64,000 nucleotides of DNA. It comes from Dugong dugon. Its lineage: Eukaryota > Chordata > Mammalia > Sirenia > Dugongidae. This document shows, piece after piece, positions 56,747 through 64,000 of the stretch. The notes beneath the pieces are model-generated. The model was not told the DNA's origin, did no database searches, and saw only the letters and a list, made by a program, of their open reading frames with translations. The stretch is from contig CM057463.1 of the NCBI GenBank assembly GCA_030035585.1, positions 138,044,736 through 138,108,735 of the forward strand, given 5' to 3'. The number at the start of each line of letters is the position of its first letter. The stretch's first letter is position 1. Position numbers and translations under genes: made by a program.

Positions 56747-57204
56747 CATGACACACCAAAACTCTTTCTCTTCTATTACTCTTTCATTGTATGGTACAAG
56801 TAATGTCTATATCCATAGACCTGGATGGAGCCTGACTTGTCATTTGTAAACTCTGCAAAGAAAAAGGAGTAGGTTTGAAATTTATACATTTTCTCTCCCA
56901 GATGAAGGAGATATGCCTATTAATTTCTATTAATAGGAGACCTTGTGCTGACAATTTTTCTATTAGGAATCTGGCAAACTCACCAATGTGACAGATGGGC
57001 TGGGAATTCAGAAGTATGCCAAAAGACTTTATGCAAAGGGATGTAGTCAAAAATTACGCCAATTTCTCTGGTTATAGATTAATGATGTCCAAATAAAAAT
57101 GTTTATGTCTTTGGTCATTATATCTTACAAATCACTTGAAAAACTTTTTTTTTTTTTTTGGTTTTGTTTTTTGTGTGTTCTTTGTTATTTTTTAATTTTT
57201 TTAG

Positions 57205-57307
57205 GTTTGATTCTCATAAAGGTTTCTGGTGTCAATTACTAGAAGAAGGTAGAACAAAATGCCTTGGGAAGAGCAAAGGAAGAAAATACCCTCCAATGGA
57301 TTCTGAC
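57205..57307 (+). CDS. NDST3: NDST3-like exon G: disulfide loop and second PAPS lysine
   Basis: 103 nt, phase 2 in, phase 0 out. The acceptor follows an unusually long T-rich tract (about 57147-57203) ending TTTTTTTAG; the donor is GAC|GTAAGT. It encodes [20 protein letters not shown], then [14 protein letters not shown]. The cysteines fall at 809 and 819 by count, equal to the NDST1 Cys818-Cys828 disulfide, and the lysine of LGKSK is 824, equal to NDST1 Lys833, which helps bind PAPS. Both cysteines sit in one exon. Exons F and G sum to 213 nt (71 codons). Confidence 0.94.
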
Positions 57308-60300
57308 GTAAGTATGGAGCTTAAAAATACAAACTAAATAGCCAAACAATAAATAATACCGTATCTATTTTCTTAGAAAAATGTTTGAAAGTCAAAATTC
57401 AGCCCTTCTTGAACTTAAAAGTCTGGATCAGGAGCGACATTTGGATTTCAGTACATCTCGGTTGCTTGTTTTGAATTTTTCCAATGAAACTTGTCATGCA
57501 AGAGTAAAGGAAAACAACAGAATCTTCTGTTTTAAATCAGAACAAAGCAGGTAACAGCTCATTTCAAAAAAAAAAAAAAAAAGATACCTTCACAGAAATT
57601 TTAGCACTAAAAATGTTAACTGAAACCAAGACAGCAAATGTATCAACTAAAAACTGAAAATAGGGCAAAAAAATTTTTTTTGACCACCTAATTCACTCTC
57701 TAATAGTGTGACCTGAGTAATAATATTAATTACTGATATTATAAACTAAGCTTTAAACTGTTAATATACTGACAAGATAAAAGAATTAATATATTTCCCA
57801 AATGTCTAACATACTAGCAGATAATTTAGGCATTTTGGAAAAGGGAGACATGCGCACTTTGATGTATGTATCTAGTATTTCTTGCTCATGCTGTTTAGAA
57901 TGGTGATGTGGTAATTACTTACTATTGCAGTTTTCTCAGTTTGAAGATCCTGTATTTTTACTCTAATGTTTATTTCGTATATATTAATACATACAAATTA
58001 ATATTATTTTAATTTTGTATCAGTCCTGTTAGTATATAGCTTGGATATAAAAATGTAAATAGATTAAGATTTGTAAAAAAAATTTTGAACTTGGAAATTA
58101 AGATAATATTTGGGATTTTTACCCATATGTGTAATACATTATGTTAAATGAGAATTCTAGAATGATCTGAACTTACATGAATACTTTTATCCAAGAAGAC
58201 TTTGCGGACCTTCTTTGTGTCAGTCTTGATGAGACAGAGCTTGTTCTCAGTAAGCTTATAATTAAATTCTACCTAGAAGGCATTGTGGAGGTTTCTTCTG
58301 TTTTGATAAATAAATTGCATTCTCAGAACTCCAGTTTTCTTTGGTTGATTATTAAATTATACCTTCAGAGCACTATGAAAACAATCCTAACACCTTAAAA
58401 GAAGTTGAGGGGCAATTTCTCTAGTATTTCAAGAAAGTAATATAAAATATATTTTTATTTGTGTAAAAGCTATTTCCCTGTATATTTATGAAAGCTAAAA
58501 TGTTTAAAATACACTGTAAGATAGCTTTCTTAGCATTGTATTACTCTTGTTGACATAGCTAATACTGGGATATAATACTAAATTTGGTGGTAGAGAAGGA
58601 TAAGAAAAAATATAAAAAACATAACCTTTCAGGATATCAATTCTTCTATATCTCTCAACAAGCTTACTGTGTAATATACACTGCGTTTATTTGTGGGAGC
58701 AAAGTGGCTGATTTTGTGCAAATAGTGTCCACAGAAGAGGCAAAATAAAGGAGCCTTCATAGAGGTATGCAAACAAAATGTGTGGAATGGATTAGTCAAT
58801 ACTGTCACCATGTGCTTCCCTCTCCTCCTAGTACAGAAAAATGCCAACACCCTCCTCAAGATTGTGACCAAAACATCATAGAATGCACTTGATCCTGGTC
58901 AGTCAGGAATGGTGCTGGCCTGTTTTCACTTTATCAAAATATGTTGTAGCAATAGGAAAAAAACAGACATGTCCTAAATTAACAACACTAAATTTATTAT
59001 TTCTCCAAATCAAAAGTGAATTATTGTTTAGTTTAATAATAGACGAATAAACAACCTGATATGGAATTTACTATTGATTCCTTCTTGTTATCTTATTTGT
59101 TATATCATCAAAGTATGCATTATTATTATTATTACTTCTAATTATATTTTTCCACGAGTTTGCATGGACTAGTCAGGCTATTAAAATTAGTATACATCCT
59201 ATGTGTAATCTTACCATCTAAAATATTCCCCCTTCTGAATGATCGTCAGATAACAGTGCGTGTACAGTAAGTCCTGCATATTACTGAGTTCTGGCCTAGT
59301 AACATTCAGCCTAAATGTAACAGACTCTCAAATATGACATGTTCTACTTTGCACATCTCAGAGCATTTATATTACCATGAAGGAGCAGAGCAATAAGAGG
59401 AAGAAAAGGGGGACTTGATAATGGACTTATTTGAGAGAAACTGGGCTAAAGATACACTTATACACATAGTAGGGCAAAGGAGATTTTTGCTACAGAGGCA
59501 GCGCTGCTACAGGCAGCCAGGTGATTCCAAATGATGTCCGAAAGGCTAATAAGCTCTGGCATGATTGAAGTAATCCTCAGTATCGAGAGGTTCAATCTAC
59601 ACTCCTGGATCCCAGGAGGTTCAGTTTTGAAGTCAATTAGGATATTGGATTTACACATCTGGAAAATATTAGGAAGTAAGCTGGCAGTATCTCCGCAGCC
59701 CCAGACTGCTGTTGTTCCAAGCAGGACCTCAGTTATAAAAAGGAACAATGCAGAGAGAGATGTTAAGAGACAACCCACTGGGGAAGAACTTCAGAAACTG
59801 ACTCCATGCAAAAACCTAGGACTCACCCCTGGATTCCAGATCTGGTTGGCGGCAAAGGAGGCACAGACTAATCAGGCTCCCACATGTGGTATATGGGAAA
59901 TATAACTTATGTTTCTCTGGTATGAGTGTGCTAGCTGGGCCTATCAGTGGTTTTAGAACTAATGTCTGAGGGAGACCAAAAACAGAAATTGAACAGGGAC
60001 TGACACACACATACTTATAAGGTTTGAGTTCTCCCTAAATAACAACAGTAGTTAGAATAAAGCACAAATATTCAGTTTCATTCTAATGATCATGATTATG
60101 TTATGGTGAAATTATTAATACAAAATGAGCCTTTTTTCCATAGCATTTAAAATAGGGTACCAGATACATTTCAAAAGAATAGCACAAGGAATTAAATATA
60201 AACACTTTTAAAAGGTTTAACTCAACTAAAAATTTCAGAATAGTTTGGGAGTTACAGATACAGGCATCCCGCCTTCACAATATTCCTGACAGTAATCACT

Positions 60301-61238
60301 CAAACTTTGTATGAGCTCCTCTAAAGACAGGACACACCATCTCATAATGCAGCCCCTCCAATTTTTAGACAGTTTCAATATTAAAAATTCTTATTAAGGG
60401 GCACCTACATCTTTATAAAGGAGCCCTGGTGGTGCAGTGGTTAAGCACACAGCTGCTAACAGAAAAGCCAGCAGTTTAAACCCACCAGCTGCTCCACAGG
60501 AGAAAGATCTGGCAGTCTGCTTCCAAAAACATTACAGACTTGGAAACCCTATGGGGCAATTCTACTCTGTCCAACAGAGTCGCTAGGAGTCAGAATTGAC
60601 TAGATGGCAGTGGGTTTGGGTTTGTTTGGACAGTTCTATAAGTCATGATAGTTTAGGAGGCACACATCTCTTTCCTTGGGTCAACTAATTAAAATACACC
60701 AGATTAAAGGTAATAATAAGATACTGGTTTACCTACCGCATTTTTTTAAGGCTATCACAAAACTGTTTTAGCAATAAGTATTTTGTGTATGCCTTAAAAC
60801 ATCCCTTAAGAAAGTTATTAGTCCCTAAATGTAAATGTAAAATAATGACAAAGGAGTATTTTATAGTATAGATTTACCAAACTAACTCTCTCTCCAAAGC
60901 TAAGATGACTTTAATGGACCATAATAAGAGACCTAATCAGTTATTACAGCTATATTTCTAGCAATTCAGTCTGCTTATTTTAACATTTAATTCTGTAATC
61001 AAATAAATTACGTTTAATACTAAACCTCTTTTCCTGGCAAAAACTAGTGCATATATACAGCATATATTTTAAAAAGCAAATTCATTTTCTTTTTATTGTG
61101 CTAAACAGTTGACATGCATAGTACAAATTTTAATCCAGATGTGATATACCTGATACAGATTTAAACAGCATGAAAGAATATGAAATACACTTCAATAAAC
61201 AAAATCAAATGTACTTTTATATCCTCCTCCCACCTCAG
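57308..61238 (+). other. Intron G-H
   Basis: Starts GTAAGT and ends CACCTCAG. One SINE (60420-60628). 57310-59460 is AT-rich and unrecognised; 59470-60010 is a GC-richer unclassified block. Confidence 0.85.
60420..60628 (+). repeat. Afrotherian SINE (long type)
   Basis: + copy GGAGCCCTGGTGGTGCAGTG with GAGAAAGATCTGGCAGTCTG middle and GGTTTGGGTTTG tail, 610 bp upstream of the last exon. Confidence 0.92.
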
Positions 61239-61358
61239 AGCAGAGCCTTTCTGTCAAGCTATTATCGAGATCGCAATGTGGAACTCTCAAAGCTGCTGCA
61301 CAAACTGGGGCAGCCTCTGCCATCCTGGCTGAGACAGGAGCTGCAGAAAGTGAGATAG
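61239..61358 (+). CDS. NDST3: NDST3-like terminal coding exon H with stop
   Basis: 39 codons plus TAG at 61356-61358, entering in phase 0 after a CTCCCACCTCAG acceptor. The peptide runs [30 protein letters not shown] and ends LRQELQKVR. This C-terminal helix, with the [13 protein letters not shown] signature, closes the sulfotransferase domain in NDST proteins. The frame opens further upstream at 61170 but that is intron. Counting from this stop gives residues 835-873 for an 873-residue protein, and this places every known catalytic residue correctly, which supports the length. The 3' UTR follows directly. Confidence 0.95.
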   Translation, partial: SRAFLSSYYRDRNVELSKLLHKLGQPLPSWLRQELQKVR

Positions 61359-62129
61359 CACTGAGGGAAAACGTCTTGAGGATTCATCGTCCATGAAACA
61401 CTCACCTTTTCCAAAGCTTCCAGAAGCTACCAAATGGCTGTTGAAAAATATACCTCTTCAAACGAGAAAAAACAAAGTTCCTTCCATGTGCTGGCATATG
61501 GATGGTTAAAAAAAAAAGAAAAGAAAAGAAAAAAGTGTCTATGACAAGCCTTGAGGCCTATGGCCTTTCTCTTAACCCATGTCTGGGATTATTGTAGACT
61601 ACTGTGCACACATGTGAAAGTCAATAACAGCAACCAACATAAATATCAAACTCAAATGCAGAACTCTTCCATTTCATAGTAATATTTACACTTTTATATA
61701 TCAATTGTGTCTTTGTAGATTTGTAGGCCACTGTTTGCCTGTACAATGTTTTATTATTTTTGATTCTGTAAAGTGACCCACAAAACAAGAAGTAAACTAG
61801 ACATCACAGTGTAGCATAAAATGCCAAAAGCATAACACCCTAAAAAAAGTTTGCCAAAATTCAAATCCACTGAAGTATTGAGAAAGATTTGTAAATTACA
61901 ATTTGTGCTAGAACAGAGAGTGGAAAAGTTGCATATGAGCTTTATCTGCATAAAAAAAAAGCTTAGTGCTATAGCAAAAAAGAAAAGTGATTTATCAGAT
62001 TATGTAGTCTGGTGCATTTATGTAAAAATTACTAATTCCTTTGTCATAACGTAATTGTTACACTGAAATATATATTGTAGAGTTGTTGGATGGTAATAGA
62101 AACACACTGACTATACTAAAACAGTAAAT

Positions 62130-62135
62130 AATAAA
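62130..62135 (+). promoter_or_regulatory. Candidate poly(A) signal AATAAA (proximal)
   Basis: Canonical hexamer 772 nt after the stop and about 50 nt before the SINE in the 3' UTR. Use here would exclude the SINE from the message. Confidence 0.45.
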
Positions 62136-62185
62136 GTGTACTATCCTCAAAAAGGGAGAAATCGTAAGGATCTAAAGATATATCA

Positions 62186-62386
62186 AGGAGCCCTGGTGAC
62201 ACAGTGGTTAAAGCACTCAGCTGCTAACTGAAAGGTTAGTGGTTCAAACCCCCAGCAGCTCCGAGGGAGAAAGACATGGCAGTCTGCTTCCATGAAGATC
62301 ACAGCCTTCAAAGCCCTATGAGGCAGTTCTACTCTGTCCTATAGGGGTCTCCAGGAGTTGCAATCAACTCAAAGGCAACAGGTTTG
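62186..62386 (+). repeat. Afrotherian tRNA-derived SINE inside the 3' UTR
   Basis: Full-length + copy with GAGCCCTGGTGACACAGTGG head, B-box-like GGTTCAAACC and GTCTGCTTCCATGAAGAT body. Near-perfect 12-bp target duplication AAAGATAYATCA at 62174-62185 and 62387-62398. It lies in the sense direction in the 3' UTR. Confidence 0.9.
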
Positions 62387-62908
62387 AAAGATACATCACG
62401 GACAACTCTGTCCACTTGCTGTGAGTTGCAAATCTATTTCAGTAGTCCTCACTGATTCTGCAGAAATGCATGTACAGAATCTAAGATATGTGTTACCTCA
62501 AAAACAGACTGACTTTTAAATATGAATAGCTTTTTAAAAAATGTTCCCCAGACAAAATCTACTAAATGAAAACTAAGGACACTTTCCATAGATGATGTAT
62601 TTAGACTATTTACATTCAAATTTTAGAAAAGCTACATTTTATTTTTCAGGTAGTTCAAAATGAAATTGTGTAATGTAGAGATTTATAACAAAAAAATTAA
62701 TATATGATTTGTAATCTGATATTTGCAATGATAATTTTAATACAATGCAGAAAAAAAGCAGGTAAGTCCCATTTTTAGAATATTTCATACATCACTCTCA
62801 TGGAAGACAACAGAACATAGTTAAAATTAAATGCAAGAAGTACAAAGATGAGCAAGGCATGGTTGTTGAAGTATATTTATAATTAAATTTTAAATGACAT
62901 AGATGACT

Positions 62909-62914
62909 AATAAA
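62909..62914 (+). promoter_or_regulatory. Candidate poly(A) signal AATAAA (middle)
   Basis: Canonical hexamer in CTAATAAAGT, 1.55 kb after the stop; use would keep the SINE in the message. Confidence 0.4.
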
Positions 62915-62990
62915 GTATTCAAAAAGAATAAGGCATCCTTAGTTTCCAGTATTACTATTTACTTAATCTTTTATATGTACTGTATGCATA

Positions 62991-62996
62991 AATAAA
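62991..62996 (+). promoter_or_regulatory. Candidate poly(A) signal AATAAA (distal)
   Basis: Canonical hexamer in GCATAAATAAAATT. The middle and distal signals lie 80 nt apart, a spacing common at strong terminal sites. Confidence 0.45.
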
Positions 62997-63015
62997 ATTT
63001 TAGTAAATAATGTAC

Positions 63016-64000
63016 TGCTATGATAAGTCTTTATAAAATGTTATCAAAAGAAAAAACTAAGCTATACAAGGAAAATCTATAGCCCAATTCTTTCATTTTC
63101 ATTACAAAGTGCAAAACTAAACTCTACCAATTGTTCACTAATTGTGAGATCCTTCCAGTTACTATAATCTTTTAAACTTATAGAATTAAAAATGAAATTC
63201 ATTTTAAAAGTTTTATGTACCCAAAGGATACACTAATTTCTAAACAATTAGGAGAAAAAATTGGAGAAAGAACCAGTTGTTAAGACTTCTGCTATAAAGG
63301 CAAAATCAAAGTCATTTGGATAAGTATGGTAACTCAATCTTCATGCTAACAAGCTGCCTCTTTTGAAGCAGCACTTGCCCAACATCTAAGGAAAATGAGT
63401 ATAGTCTTTTATCTCCACTAATTTAATTTAAGGAAGTTGGCTTAAGAGGGTCAAACATAGTAAGAATAGGCCCCAGCAGTTGCATACAGTTTCATGCTAT
63501 CATTTTGGCAACAACATTACTGCCACTAAAACATACATTTATGCTTGGATGATGAGATGTGCATTTAAACTTATAAACAAAGCAGCTTAATTGGCGTAAT
63601 TTTATTTAGGTAAACTGAGTCAACTGAACTGTTCACCCTTTAAAACAGATGTACAGATTTGGATGCTAATGGATGCTTGTATAATGAAAGGGGAAAAAGC
63701 AAGCAATCATACAAAAATTTAGTCACTCACAAATACATGTATTTGCCTAGAACAGCAAACCTTTGAAAGGATTTTTACCACTCAATGTGTGTTGGAGGCA
63801 GCACCAAATCCTAGAGGACATGCATACTTTCTACATTGTCTACTCCAGCTGGTTATTATGCTATTCTGAAAACAACATAAATACAGATGAGGAAAGAATG
63901 AGAGATGATCTAATTTAAAAGTAGCTTTGTATAGAATTCCCCTTTTCATTGCTTAAAATATGAAACTTCCTCAGGAAGAAATGAAATGGTTTTTTCAATG
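63016..64000. other. Sequence beyond last poly(A) signal; nothing recognised
   Basis: AT-rich unique-looking DNA without a convincing reading frame, repeat or RNA gene. Could be extended 3' UTR or intergenic. Confidence 0.5.

Larger units (their letters stand above)
41536..57204 (+). other. Intron F-G, the longest within the visible gene
   Basis: 15.7 kb, GTAAGT to TTTTTAG. Roughly half is retrotransposon: SINEs, an L1M 3' end, the two-layer L1 stack (48335-55210) and an RTE copy. 41840-44155, 46730-48330 and 55215-55860 contain nothing I can name firmly. Confidence 0.85.
61359..63015 (+). other. NDST3-like 3' UTR (extent inferred)
   Basis: Non-coding sequence after the stop, AT-rich, with a purine tract of A and G at 61508-61535 and a SINE at 62186-62386. 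The end is inferred from AATAAA hexamers; only transcript data can say which is used. Confidence 0.6.

Noticed and set aside
59531..59905. 124-codon + frame
   Set aside because: No family resemblance and an overlapping 106-codon frame on the other strand; composition explains both.
1..64000. CRISPR arrays, operons, phage or bacterial defence genes
   Set aside because: The window is mammalian intronic DNA; the regular repetition comes from dispersed SINEs, not arrays.

Overview
This window is nuclear DNA from a placental mammal, almost certainly an afrotherian and most likely an elephant or close relative. The introns are AT-rich and hold about 30 tRNA-derived SINE copies of the kind beginning GGAGCCCTGG and ending in a GGGTCGCTATGAGT-like tail. 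They also hold RTE-type LINEs sharing that tail, L1 elements with a distinctive long 3' UTR, and older MIR, MER5A and L1M relics. I recognise that mix as afrotherian from memory; no database search was possible.

The only protein-coding gene I can support is a heparan sulfate N-deacetylase/N-sulfotransferase on the + strand. Eight coding exons (22761-22943, 25157-25253, 31860-31983, 36077-36251, 39885-40055, 41426-41535, 57205-57307, 61239-61358) join in frame across GT/AG introns to give 360 residues and a stop. Counting back from the stop on the 873-residue length I recall for NDST3, the exons cover residues 514-873: the end of the deacetylase half and the whole sulfotransferase domain. The PAPS-loop lysine, catalytic glutamate, PAPS-contact serine, the histidine, the disulfide cysteines and the second lysine all fall at their NDST1 positions minus 9. 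Wording favours NDST3 over its neighbouring paralogue NDST4. Upstream exons were not found, so bases 1-22760 are read as the end of a large intron.

Layout. 1-22760: upstream intron with a decayed minus-strand RTE LINE (5181-9136) interrupted by L1 3' ends, an old L1M, many SINEs, MIRs, and a tRNA-Gly-headed SINE. 22761-41535: six exons with introns that hold SINEs, MIRs, a MER5A, and an L1 nested inside a MIR and itself carrying a MaLR-like solo LTR. 41536-57204: a 15.7-kb intron swollen by a retrotransposon stack (48335-55210), a young L1 inside an older L1, plus an RTE copy with a perfect 12-bp target duplication. 57205-61358: last two exons. 61359 to about 63015: 3' UTR containing a SINE and three AATAAA signals. 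The rest to 64000 shows nothing recognisable.

No previously undescribed functional system was found. The points most worth following are the repeat histories: target-site duplications give an insertion order, SINE tails match the RTE 3' end, one SINE looks like tRNA-Gly plus the two ends of an RTE, and two L1 3' UTR copies share a small open frame.
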